Shown here: piece by piece, positions 46,381-54,621 of the stretch
How the letters are laid out: every line of letters begins with the position of its first letter
How positions within the stretch are numbered: position 1 is the first letter of the stretch
Notes under the pieces: model-generated
The model's input: the letters and a program-made list of their open reading frames with translations, nothing else
Databases searched by the model: none
What the model was told of the DNA's origin: nothing
Program-made: the position numbers and the translations under genes
Source: JAFNAG01 sp963824985
Lineage (GTDB): Bacteria > Acidobacteriota > UBA6911
DNA: 64,000 nt
Assembly: GCA_963824985.1 (NCBI GenBank)
Contig: CAWGRQ010000002.1
Span: 103,655 to 167,654, forward strand
Reading direction: 5' to 3'

Positions 46381-48072
46381 ATGAAAAGAGCTTTGCTGCT
46401 GGCGCTGTGTCTGGGTTTGATGGGGGCCTGCGGAGAACGGCCGTCAACGCCTTCCGTGGGGAGCGCAAATGCCCCGGCAACCCTGGTGACGGGAAAGGTC
46501 ACCGGCTATGGGGGGAAGGCGCCGGCTCTGGCGCGAGTGGATGTGTACGCGCCCGGCCGCTCCGACACCCCCGACCGTTTGGAAACGGCGCGCGATGGCT
46601 CATTTTCCATCCGCATATCGCAAACCGGTGTCGTCCGGCTGAGCTTTGCCGGGGCCATGCACAGTCCCTTCTCCATACCGCTGATTCTGGCAAAGCCGTC
46701 AGGCATCCGCCTCGACGTCCGCCTCGCGCCCTACGAATGGGAGGCCGAGATCCGGGAAATCATGGTAATAGGAGATTTTAACCAGTTCTCGCGTACCGAC
46801 GGCTACGCGCTCATGGTGAAGCAACCGGACGGAACCTATGCGACCGAGCTGGGCAATCTCTCAGGAGAAACCTTGGGCTACCGGCTGGTAGGCCTGATAA
46901 AAGGGAGCACGCGTTCGGTTCCCGGGCCGCAGTTTGACTCAATCGCCTCCGATCCCGGGGGCAATTTCGTGTCGCGACTTGCAATCCGGAACGGCAGGGT
47001 GCGCATCGTCTTCGATCCCGCCAGTCTTCCCCGCGGCGGCCCCGTAGGGGGCGTCACGTTTGTCGACGGCAACTCCCAAATGGCGCGCCTCGCCTTGCTT
47101 GACGTCGAAATGAGGAAGCGCCAGGAAGAATATTCCCGTGCGTTGGCGCAGTTTACCCGGTTTGGCAACAATAGTCGTGATTTCCAGTACGACTGGTCGC
47201 GGTCAATCGCCGAACTGAAAAAACGGCTGCCGGACGAAAATGATCCTTATCTCCGCCAGATGCTGTTCCTCTCCCTGCTCGACCTCAGGCATTGGCGTGC
47301 GAAGGAGATCGACGCGGAGGTGGCCAGACAGGCCCTGGCGGCGATTCCGCCGGACTCCCTGCTTTGGGAACTGGCTCCTGGCTATCTTCTCTTCGAGACC
47401 CTCAAACTGGCCGGAGGCCTGGCCCCACACCACGAGTATCTCGAGTCGGTCATGAACACGCATCCGTCCCGGGAGTTTCGGGCGCTGGTTCTGGAACAAG
47501 CGTACGGTGAGGCGATGACATCCCTCGCTCTGGAAAGTGCTCGGGAATATTATCGGCGCCTGACCACGGATTTCGCCGATCTGCCCGCCGGCCAACGGGT
47601 GAAATCCCGGCCACCCGAGCTGCGCATTGCGGGTGGGAAGAGCATCCCCGAGTTCTCGTTCGTCTCCCTCGACGATCCCGCCAAGATAGTCACCAATGAA
47701 ACCTTTAAGGGCAAAGCCTACCTCATCGTTTTTTGGGCGACTTGGTCGAAGGCAAGTGTCGCCGAGATGGAATCGCTGCATCGACTTTATGAGCGATACC
47801 GGAAAGACGGCTTCGCCATCCTCAGTCTCTCGTACGACACCTCGCCCGACGATGTCCGAAGATTCCGGGAAGGACGATGGAAGATGCCCTGGTTTCAAGG
47901 GTTTCTGGGTCGCGACGAACTCAGGGCGGGGAGCAGGGCGGCCGGCTTATTTGAGGTGCTGGATATCCCCAGGGTCATTCTTGTGGATGCAAACGGGCGC
48001 ATCGCTGCCGCAGGTGATGGTCTGCGGGGCAACTTGCTGGCGGAGCGGATGAGCCGGTTGATGGGCCGCTAA
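46381..48072 (+). CDS. Lipoprotein with C-terminal TlpA/ResA-like thioredoxin fold lacking CxxC
   Basis: This 563-residue lipoprotein has a signal ending LGLMGACG. Residues of about 40-100 are a carboxypeptidase-regulatory-like beta domain (ALARVDVYAPG, and FSIRISQTGVVRLSFAG). Residues 115-200 resemble a starch/glycogen-binding-type sandwich (REIMVIGDFNQFSRTDGYAL). A helical region follows, and residues of about 420-560 are a TlpA/ResA thioredoxin fold (KGKAYLIVFWATWSKASVAE, FAILSLSYDTSPDDVRRF, IPRVILVDANGRIAA). The usual CxxC is replaced by SKAS, so it cannot do thiol redox chemistry and is more likely a binding or scaffold protein. An AGGAG site precedes the ATG at 46381; a TTG two codons earlier is less likely. 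Confidence 0.82.
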   Translation: MKRALLLALCLGLMGACGERPSTPSVGSANAPATLVTGKVTGYGGKAPALARVDVYAPGRSDTPDRLETARDGSFSIRISQTGVVRLSFAGAMHSPFSIPLILAKPSGIRLDVRLAPYEWEAEIREIMVIGDFNQFSRTDGYALMVKQPDGTYATELGNLSGETLGYRLVGLIKGSTRSVPGPQFDSIASDPGGNFVSRLAIRNGRVRIVFDPASLPRGGPVGGVTFVDGNSQMARLALLDVEMRKRQEEYSRALAQFTRFGNNSRDFQYDWSRSIAELKKRLPDENDPYLRQMLFLSLLDLRHWRAKEIDAEVARQALAAIPPDSLLWELAPGYLLFETLKLAGGLAPHHEYLESVMNTHPSREFRALVLEQAYGEAMTSLALESAREYYRRLTTDFADLPAGQRVKSRPPELRIAGGKSIPEFSFVSLDDPAKIVTNETFKGKAYLIVFWATWSKASVAEMESLHRLYERYRKDGFAILSLSYDTSPDDVRRFREGRWKMPWFQGFLGRDELRAGSRAAGLFEVLDIPRVILVDANGRIAAAGDGLRGNLLAERMSRLMGR

Positions 48073-48132
48073 CCGGTCAATACCGGCAGGTCCAGGGCCT
48101 CCCGGCATTAGAATTGTCCGCGGCGGATGCCG

Positions 48133-48375
48133 TCACCCAAGCGTCGGCTCGATATAAATGTGCTTGCTGTCCGCCTGCTGGAACATCTTGCCGGTTTTGG
48201 GGCACTTCACAGGATTGCGAAGCATGAGGGTGAGAATTGCCGGCACGGTCTTGCCGGCGTAGTGATCGGCGATGCTCGCTCTCTGCGGGGGGCCGTCGAT
48301 AAGCACGACCGAAAGGCCCATGTAGTGAGGAGCGGAGCAATCGTCGCAAAACACGTGGATTGCGTATCGGCTCAT
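48133..48375 (-). CDS. Small cysteine-containing hypothetical protein
   Basis: This 80-residue protein starts at ATG 48375 (GGAGAA upstream). It reads SRYAIHVFCDDCSAPHYMGL, then AGKTVPAILTLMLRN, and KCPKTGKMFQQADSKHIYIE. The CDDC pair plus a later Cys could bind a metal ion. I do not know the family. It lies 104 bases downstream of serC on the same strand and may belong to that operon. Confidence 0.6.
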   Translation of the reverse strand: MSRYAIHVFCDDCSAPHYMGLSVVLIDGPPQRASIADHYAGKTVPAILTLMLRNPVKCPKTGKMFQQADSKHIYIEPTLG

Positions 48376-48478
48376 GATGTTCTCCATTATATGGGCGCAG
48401 CATAGCACAGCCGGGATATTACGTGCCATCAACTTCCTGCCAACCATCCCGGCACCCTTCAGACCCAGCCTGCCAAAC

Positions 48479-49585
48479 TCAACCCTTGTTCTTTTCGAAC
48501 TCCTTCATGAAGGCGACAAGAGCGTCCACACCTTTTTCGGGGAAGGCATTGTAAATCGAGGCCCGCAGGCCGCCGACCGAGCGATGCCCCTTCAGCCCAT
48601 CGAGCCCCGCAGCTTTGGATTCCTTCACGAATTTCGCCTCCAGATCTTCGTTCGGCAGGCGGAAGGTCACGTTCATGCGCGAACGGTCTTCCTTTTGGGC
48701 ATGGCCGCGATAGAAACCGGTCCGGTCAATCTCGACGTACAGTTTCTCAGCCTTGCGCATGTTGATCTTCTCCATGGCTGCCAGACCGCCGAGTTTGAGC
48801 AGCCAGCGGCTGACCAGGTTCATGATGTAGATCGGGAATACCGGCGGGGTGTTGTGGAGCGACTTGTCTTCGACATGCGGGCCATATTGCAGCATGATCG
48901 GCAATTTTTCGTATGCCGGATTGGCCTTGGCTTTTTTCAATATGTCATCCCGCAGGATCACGAGCGTGCAGCCGGAGGGGCCGATATTTTTCTGCGCCCC
49001 GGCATAGATCATGGCGTATTTGGGGATATCCAGCGGCCGGCTGAGCATATGTGACGATGTATCGACGACAAGTGGAACACCACCGACATCCGGCAGCGCG
49101 TGGAACTCCACGCCGTGGATCGTTTCGTTGCTGGTCAGGTGCACGTAGGCCGCGTTCGGCGTGAGCTTCAATTCCTGCTGCCGGGGAGCGCGTGCGAAAT
49201 TATCGGTTTCGCTGGTAAAGGCTACCTGAACCGCTCCGACCTTTTTGGACTCCTTGAGTGCCTTCTTCGACCAGGCCCCGGTGATGACATAGTCTGCGGT
49301 CTCGCCCGCTGCCAGCAGGTTCAACGGAACCATGGAAAACTGCAGGGTGGCGCCCCCCTGGAGGAACAGTACGTGGTAATTCTCTGGGATGCCGGCGAGT
49401 TTTCGGATGTTCGCCTCGCATTCCTGGATGACGGCTTCAAAGGTCTTGGAGCGGTGGCTGATCTCGAGGATGGACATGCCCACGCCGGGCAATGCCACAA
49501 GATCGCGCTGAGCCTCTTCCAGGACCGGCAGTGGCAGGACGGCCGGCCCGGCCGCAAAATTATAAACACGCTTGGTGGTTTCCAT
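48479..49585 (-). CDS. serC: Phosphoserine aminotransferase
   Basis: This 368-residue PLP enzyme makes phosphoserine from 3-phosphohydroxypyruvate and glutamate, the second step of serine synthesis, and usually also serves pyridoxine synthesis. Family text is YNFAAGPAVLPLPVLEEAQ at the start, EISHRSKTFEAVI, FLQGGATLQFSMVPLNLL, and the Schiff-base Lys199 in YAGAQKNIGPSGCTLVI. The Trp/Thr cofactor contacts in GAWSKKAL and TSNETIHGVE are present. The start at 49585 has GAGGAG upstream. It lies downstream of serA in the same direction. Confidence 0.95.
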   Translation of the reverse strand: METTKRVYNFAAGPAVLPLPVLEEAQRDLVALPGVGMSILEISHRSKTFEAVIQECEANIRKLAGIPENYHVLFLQGGATLQFSMVPLNLLAAGETADYVITGAWSKKALKESKKVGAVQVAFTSETDNFARAPRQQELKLTPNAAYVHLTSNETIHGVEFHALPDVGGVPLVVDTSSHMLSRPLDIPKYAMIYAGAQKNIGPSGCTLVILRDDILKKAKANPAYEKLPIMLQYGPHVEDKSLHNTPPVFPIYIMNLVSRWLLKLGGLAAMEKINMRKAEKLYVEIDRTGFYRGHAQKEDRSRMNVTFRLPNEDLEAKFVKESKAAGLDGLKGHRSVGGLRASIYNAFPEKGVDALVAFMKEFEKNKG

Positions 49586-49725
49586 GATTCGCTCCTCAGG
49601 AAGATTCATTGAATAAAGTCATGATTGAGTCAAACGGGGAAGTCCCGCGGCGGCGGTTGCGCGGTTGGCCGATTTGCGGCGCCGCCGACCTTGGGGACCC
49701 TCGCCATTTTGCCGTAGACCGCGGG

Positions 49726-51006
49726 CTAGGCGTCCGCGGAGGCGCCCAGCTCCACGAGCTGCAGGTCGAGTATATCTGGGCACCCCTTCTTGATGGATTC
49801 CAGCAGTTCCATTGAGGGCGCCCCGTCCAGATTGATGCGGGCCACGGCAGCCTGTGCGCCTTCAAAGATGATGTTTTCAGTTTCCTGGGCGTTGATCGAC
49901 TGATCGCGCAACCGGTCGAAAACGGCTGCGAGCACTCCGGGCTTGTCGAGATGACGGACAATCAGGGAATGACTGGCGGGACTCTGCCGCGCCAGGTTCA
50001 CCACATTGGGAACCAGGCCTTTCTGTTTGTATGTCTTGATGATGCGGACGGTTTCGAGAGCAATCTCCTCCTGTGCCTGGTCCGTGGAAGCGCCGATATG
50101 GTGTGAACCGTAAACACCCGGCAGATTGATCAGGGGAAATGCGAAATCGGCGGCGCCCGCCGCCGGCTCACCCGGGTAAACGTCGATGCCCACGCGGATT
50201 TGTTTCTCCTTTACGACCCGTTCGAGCGCCTGGTAGTCGACCACCTCCGAGCGTGCCGTGTTGATAAAATAGCTGCCCGGCTTCAGGCGATCGAGCACCT
50301 CGGCGCTGACAATCCCCTTGGTCTGAGGGGTGGCTGCCAGGTGTACGCTCAGGATGTCACACTTTTCGGCGACCTCGGCAGGCGTATTCACCACCTGGAT
50401 GATCGGCTCGATTAGCGACCCGGAGGCAGGCCGGAAGCGCACCAGAATCGGAAGATCAATAGGGAGCCCGTCGCGGCCGATCACGACGCCGATTTCGCTC
50501 CAGATGACCAGGTTCATCCCAAAGGCCTGTGCGCGTTTCGCCATTTCCTGGCCGATGTTGCCGAAGCCCAGGAGACCCAGCGTCCGGCCGTGAAGCCCTC
50601 TGGCTTTCGAGTACTCTTTCTTGTTCCACTTGCCGGCGCGCAGCTCGGCAACCGTGTCGGGGATGCGGCGGTCGAGTGCTATGATCAGGCCGAAGGCCAG
50701 TTCAGCGACTGCAATCGAATTCTTCCCGGGACAGTTCGACACATAAATGCCGCGCCTGGAAGCTGCCTTGACATCGATGGTGTTATATCCGGCGCCTGCC
50801 CGCACGATCAGCGCGAGGCGCCCGGAGTCGAGCATCGGCTCCGTGATCTGTGTGGACCGAACCACCAGAACATCAGCGCCCGACCTGCCAATGGCGTCGG
50901 CCAGCGACGCGTCCTTCAAGTCGGGTTCATACAGGACCTCGCACCCGGCCGCCTTCAAACCCTCGATTCCACTCTTCTCGAACTTATCGGCAACAAGAAC
51001 TTTCAT
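49726..51006 (-). CDS. serA: D-3-phosphoglycerate dehydrogenase with ACT domain
   Basis: This 426-residue enzyme oxidises 3-phosphoglycerate to 3-phosphohydroxypyruvate with NAD. The NAD-binding loop is LGLLGFGNIGQEMAKRA. The catalytic Arg is in FINTARSEVVDYQAL, Glu in GIDVYPGEPA and His in VYGSHHIGASTDQ. The C-terminal ACT-like domain (SLIVRHLDKPGVLAAVFDRL) is the usual serine-sensing regulatory module. A linker of about 30 residues after VIWSEIG is longer than in the E. coli enzyme but is seen in related PGDH types. It sits between the DUF1015 gene and serC, as in many bacteria. Confidence 0.95.
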   Translation of the reverse strand: MKVLVADKFEKSGIEGLKAAGCEVLYEPDLKDASLADAIGRSGADVLVVRSTQITEPMLDSGRLALIVRAGAGYNTIDVKAASRRGIYVSNCPGKNSIAVAELAFGLIIALDRRIPDTVAELRAGKWNKKEYSKARGLHGRTLGLLGFGNIGQEMAKRAQAFGMNLVIWSEIGVVIGRDGLPIDLPILVRFRPASGSLIEPIIQVVNTPAEVAEKCDILSVHLAATPQTKGIVSAEVLDRLKPGSYFINTARSEVVDYQALERVVKEKQIRVGIDVYPGEPAAGAADFAFPLINLPGVYGSHHIGASTDQAQEEIALETVRIIKTYKQKGLVPNVVNLARQSPASHSLIVRHLDKPGVLAAVFDRLRDQSINAQETENIIFEGAQAAVARINLDGAPSMELLESIKKGCPDILDLQLVELGASADA

Positions 51007-51151
51007 GGCTGTGCATCCTCTGATGAATGGTTATGATTACTGCAACCCGACCAAGGCCATTGCGGCTCGAATTGTTTATCAACACGGACCCCGAATACCA
51101 CCGGTCGCCGGCTTGCCGCAGGCGGCTCCGATCCCGCGCCCGCGAAGAGGA

Positions 51152-52375
51152 TCAGATCAGGTGCGTGAGCAGTCCGTCGCGCAACTTCGGTTCGAACCAG
51201 GTTGACTTGGGGGGCATGATTTCGCCCGCATCGGCGATCCGCATCAAGTCGTCGACACCCACCGGGAACAGGGAAAACGCGACTGCTGCCTTGCCGGCAT
51301 TTACGAGAGTTTCAAGCTCGCGCGTGCCGCGAATGCCGCCGATAAAGTCGATCCGCTTGTCGGTGCGCTGATCGCCGATCTTCAGGAATGGCGCCAGCAC
51401 CTGATCCTGAAGCAGGCTGACGTCGAGCGTGCTGCCCACATCAGAGTCCCCCTCCTGGCCCTTGAGGCGCAGCGTGTGCCAGCGGCCGCCCAGGTACATC
51501 GCGACTTCACCCTTGCGGGCCGGATTCGGCCCGCCGTCGCTCGGGGCAACCCGCGATTTGAGTTCGGACAAAAGCGCTTCGGGAGTATGTCCCGCCAGAT
51601 CCCTCACGATGCGATTATAAGGCAGGATCTGAGTCTGGTCGTCAGGAAACGCCACGCCCAGCATCCAATCGGCCTCATCATGCGCCACCCCAGGCTCCCG
51701 TTCCGCAAGATGCCTTCTGGTGCGCGCCGCGCTTGCGGCCCGATGGTGCCCGTCGGCGATGTACAGGCAGGGAAGCTCCGCCCCGGCATTTATCAGAAGG
51801 GACAGATCCGCGCCGCTCACCTTCCATATCGTGTGCTGGACCCCGTCCGCCGCCGCAAAGTCGAAAAGCGGGGCGCCGCCCGTCACCCGTTCGGCGACTG
51901 CGTTGATCCCCGCGGATGCGCGGTAAGTGAGGAATACAGGGCCGGTCTGCGCCCGGAGCGTGCTGATGTGGCGCGTGCGATCATCTTCCTTGTCGCGCCT
52001 GGTGCGCTCGTGCTTCTTGATCAGGTCGCGATCGTATTCGTCGATCGAAAAGCATGCAGCGAGACCAGTCTGCAGATGGTTCCCCATCCGCAGCCGGTAA
52101 AAATAGACCGCCGCTTCGTCTTCAATGACGAGCGGCGCCGATGCGCGAAGCTGGTTGAAATTCTCGGTTGCGCGCCGGTACACCGCTTCCGAATAGGGAT
52201 CGATATCGGCCGGCAGATCGATTTCCGCGCGGGAAACATGCAGAAAGCTGAGCGGATTGCCTGCAGCCAGGGCCCGCGCCTCCTGGGTGTTGACGACATC
52301 ATAGGGAACGGCGGCAACCCGATCGGCATTTGCCGGCTGGGGTCTGAGGGCGTGGAATGGACGAATAATAGCCAT
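51152..52375 (-). CDS. DUF1015 family protein (serine-cluster associated)
   Basis: This 407-residue protein of the DUF1015 family begins IIRPFHALRPQPANADRVAA with VPYDVVNTQEARALA. It continues with AVYFYRLRMG, IKKHERTRRDKEDDRTRHI, PCLYIADGHHRAASAARTRR (a conserved GHHR-type motif) and VAFPDDQTQILPYNRIVRDL. These are family hallmarks; the biochemical function is not established, though the gene is repeatedly found next to serA/serC. Here it is the first gene of the run DUF1015-serA-serC, with spacers of 145 and 140 bases. The ATG at 52375 marks where family similarity starts; the open frame upstream is not protein-like. Confidence 0.88.
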   Translation of the reverse strand: MAIIRPFHALRPQPANADRVAAVPYDVVNTQEARALAAGNPLSFLHVSRAEIDLPADIDPYSEAVYRRATENFNQLRASAPLVIEDEAAVYFYRLRMGNHLQTGLAACFSIDEYDRDLIKKHERTRRDKEDDRTRHISTLRAQTGPVFLTYRASAGINAVAERVTGGAPLFDFAAADGVQHTIWKVSGADLSLLINAGAELPCLYIADGHHRAASAARTRRHLAEREPGVAHDEADWMLGVAFPDDQTQILPYNRIVRDLAGHTPEALLSELKSRVAPSDGGPNPARKGEVAMYLGGRWHTLRLKGQEGDSDVGSTLDVSLLQDQVLAPFLKIGDQRTDKRIDFIGGIRGTRELETLVNAGKAAVAFSLFPVGVDDLMRIADAGEIMPPKSTWFEPKLRDGLLTHLI

Positions 52376-52542
52376 CGTTTTTCTCACGGCGACGGCCCAG
52401 ATGTTGCAGCCGCACCAAGGGTTAACGGGAACTGGGAGTGACCGGCGGCAACCGCCGCCGGATCGCTCTAAATACCTTGAAATAATGGGATATGTCAAGG
52501 AAAAGCGGGCGGCAGGCGCCCCTCCATGGAAAATCAAAAAAA

Positions 52543-52642
52543 CGCCACGGATTTCACGGATTCCACAGATTTGTCAAAAAATATTCTCGATCAGACTTTT
52601 TGAATCTGTGTAATCTGTGCAATCCGTGGCGTTTTTGTTTTT
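52543..52642. repeat. Inverted 'ACGGATTTCACGGATT' palindrome
   Basis: AAAACGCCACGGATTTCAC at the left is mirrored by CTGTGCAATCCGTGGCG and TTTTTGTTTTTG at the right, with an AT-rich centre. It is the most complete member of the family seen at 12991, 21528 and 37619. Confidence 0.8.
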
Positions 52643-52671
52643 GCATCTGTTTGGCCGATGCTGAACAGCAG

Positions 52672-52893
52672 AACGCAAAGACGCAAGGACGCAAAGAGAT
52701 TCCTTTCGGTTCGCGGGCATGGGCGGCCTTCGGCCGCATCCTTGGGCGAGCCGCGGGAGAAAGCGCAATCCTCCTGAGTAGCCGCTGCCCGCGCTTTCTC
52801 CCGCGGCCCGCCCAAGGATGCGCCAGCGCGAAGCGCTGCGCCCACGCCTGTTGCTCAGTGTCGATCTTTGCGTCCTTGCGCCCTTGCGTTTTG
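52672..52893. repeat. Nested palindrome: 31-bp hairpin inside 'ACGCAAAGACGCAAGG' arms
   Basis: The outer arms are ACGCAAAGACGCAAGGACGC at 52672-52700 and an inverted CTTTGCGTCCTTGCGCCC from 52863. The inner stem runs 52736-52766 against 52791-52821 (left GCATCCTTGGGCGAGCCG), with one mismatch over 31 bp and a 24-base loop. No gene is present. After 52893 the spacer to 53194 shows nothing recognisable except the start region of the epimerase gene. Confidence 0.8.
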
Positions 52894-53194
52894 CTTCTTC
52901 ATCCATTTGATTTGGCAAACAATTACTTGTTTATTGGCTCAACACCATGCAAGTCAGCCGGCGGCAACCATGAGATCGACCCGCCCATGAGTTGTTGGCA
53001 GTTTCCTTCCGGTGGTTTATTATCGTTCGCGGAGGCAGCCGGAGTCGGATGATCCGTTGCGGAGGCAATTGAGGGGAAGGTTGGTCAGCGCCATGCGCCG
53101 GCGGTCGGGCGTTGCCAGCCCCTCGAGGCACGCCTCTGCCTGCGGAAGCTCAGGCATATGGCCGGGAGTTTCCCGGCCGCCTCGTTGAGCGCAT

Positions 53195-54175
53195 ATGGAA
53201 AAGTTTGATCAAAAGCGGGTTTTGATTACCGGCGGCCTCGGTTTCATCGGGTCCAACCTTGCCCGGAAGCTCGTGGATTTTGGCAGCAGGGTTACCCTTG
53301 TGGACAGCCTGGTCCCCGAGTACGGAGGCAACCTGTTCAACATCGCAGGCATCGAGGACCGGGTGCGCGTCAACATCTCGGATGTAAGAGATGAATACAG
53401 CATGAGTTACCTGGTCCAGGGACAGGACATACTCTTCAATCTTGCCGGCCAGACCAGTCATGCGGACTCCATGCTGGATCCGTATACGGATCTGGACATC
53501 AATTGCCGGGCGCAACTCTCCATCCTCGAGGCGTGCCGCAAGCACAACCCGGACATCAAGATCGTGTTCGCGAGCACCCGGCAAATATACGGGAAACCGG
53601 AATACCTGCCCGTGGATGAGAAACATCTGCTGCATCCCGTGGATGTCAACGGCATCAACAAGATGGCGGGTGAGTGGTATCACATACTCTACTCCCACGT
53701 TTACGGCATCAGAGCTTGCGCCTTGCGTCTGACCAACACCATCGGGCCCAGGATGCGGATCAAAGACTCACGCCAGACCTTTCTGGGCACGTGGATCCGT
53801 CTGGCGGTGCAGGGGAAACCCTTCGAGGTCTGGAGCGGGGAACAGCGGCGTGATTTTACATATGTCGACGACGCCGTGAAGGCCCTGCTGCTTGCGGCCG
53901 CGCACGAGGAAGCCAACGGCCTGGTCCTGAACCTGGGGGGCGACTGCGCGATCAGCCTGAAGGAACTCGCCGATCTGTTCCTCGAAGTCAACGGCGGCGG
54001 CGAATACCATGTGCATCCATTCCCCCCCGAGCGGAAGAAAATCGATATCGGGGATTACTATTCGAACTTCAGCAGGATTGAGTCTATTCTCGGCTGGCGG
54101 CCCGCCATAGCGCTGCGTGAAGCGCTCGACCGCACGCTGAAGTATTATCGAGCCCACCTTGAGCACTATCTTTAG
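53195..54175 (+). CDS. Extended SDR sugar-nucleotide epimerase/dehydratase with Asn replacing catalytic Tyr
   Basis: This 326-residue protein is an NAD-dependent epimerase/dehydratase with cofactor motif LITGGLGFIGSNLARKL, LFNLAGQTSHADSM, ALRLTNTIGPRM and RDFTYVDDAVKALLLAA. The usual YxxxK catalytic pair is VNGINKMAGEWY, so Lys156 is kept but the Tyr position is Asn152. STRQIYG replaces the SS(S/A)xVYG motif. I recall the same DVNGINK form in a distinct clade, so this is probably a family feature rather than a mutation. The reaction may rely on another acid, or the protein may be an NAD-binding isomerase of unknown kind. Only a weak ribosome site precedes the ATG, and no glycosyltransferases are adjacent. 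Confidence 0.85.
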   Translation: MEKFDQKRVLITGGLGFIGSNLARKLVDFGSRVTLVDSLVPEYGGNLFNIAGIEDRVRVNISDVRDEYSMSYLVQGQDILFNLAGQTSHADSMLDPYTDLDINCRAQLSILEACRKHNPDIKIVFASTRQIYGKPEYLPVDEKHLLHPVDVNGINKMAGEWYHILYSHVYGIRACALRLTNTIGPRMRIKDSRQTFLGTWIRLAVQGKPFEVWSGEQRRDFTYVDDAVKALLLAAAHEEANGLVLNLGGDCAISLKELADLFLEVNGGGEYHVHPFPPERKKIDIGDYYSNFSRIESILGWRPAIALREALDRTLKYYRAHLEHYL

Positions 54176-54621
54176 CTTCCATCGCCAGGTCTAAGCCCAC
54201 CGCCTTTGCAGACGGTAAGCTTTGAGCAGGTTTTTACTTTGCGCCCCTGGCAAGAGCGATTTACTGGTCCGCTGTGTATTCCGTTCAAGTGCTCCAGGAT
54301 GTGGAATCGACCTGCTGACACGAAGCGCAGGGGCCTTCAGGCGACTTTCAGTCGCCCTCACAACCTAACGGCTTGAGCCGGTAGTGGATTAGCCCGGATT
54401 ATTCGTGAATGCCTTTTGCAGGCAAATGAACAGCAGTACGTGGTGTCGGATTTTGCGCAGGGCAAAGCGTTTTTGGGACACGGAGCCAATCCGCGTTCTT
54501 CCGCGTCCGGAGGCGTCTTGCGACCCTTTTTTCATGAACAAGGCAAGCCAAGGCGATTATTTTGAACCTTTGGACAACGGCAGCGTCCAATTAAGCAAGA
54601 CCCATTCCCGCGAGGTTCATT
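54176..54621. other. Intergenic region with one palindrome
   Basis: No gene or RNA was recognised in these 446 bases. A GGGACACGGAGCCAATCCGC/GTTCTTCCGCGTCCGG palindrome occurs at about 54475-54510. The promoter of the gene at 54622 is presumably near the end. Confidence 0.5.

Noticed and set aside
49726..51006. Apparent insertion after the Rossmann strand of SerA
   Set aside because: A longer segment at this place is found in other phosphoglycerate dehydrogenase subtypes, so it is not clearly unusual.
51180..51200. GGTTCGAACC-like text suggesting a tRNA T-arm
   Set aside because: It lies within the coding sequence of the DUF1015 gene and no acceptor or anticodon stems surround it.
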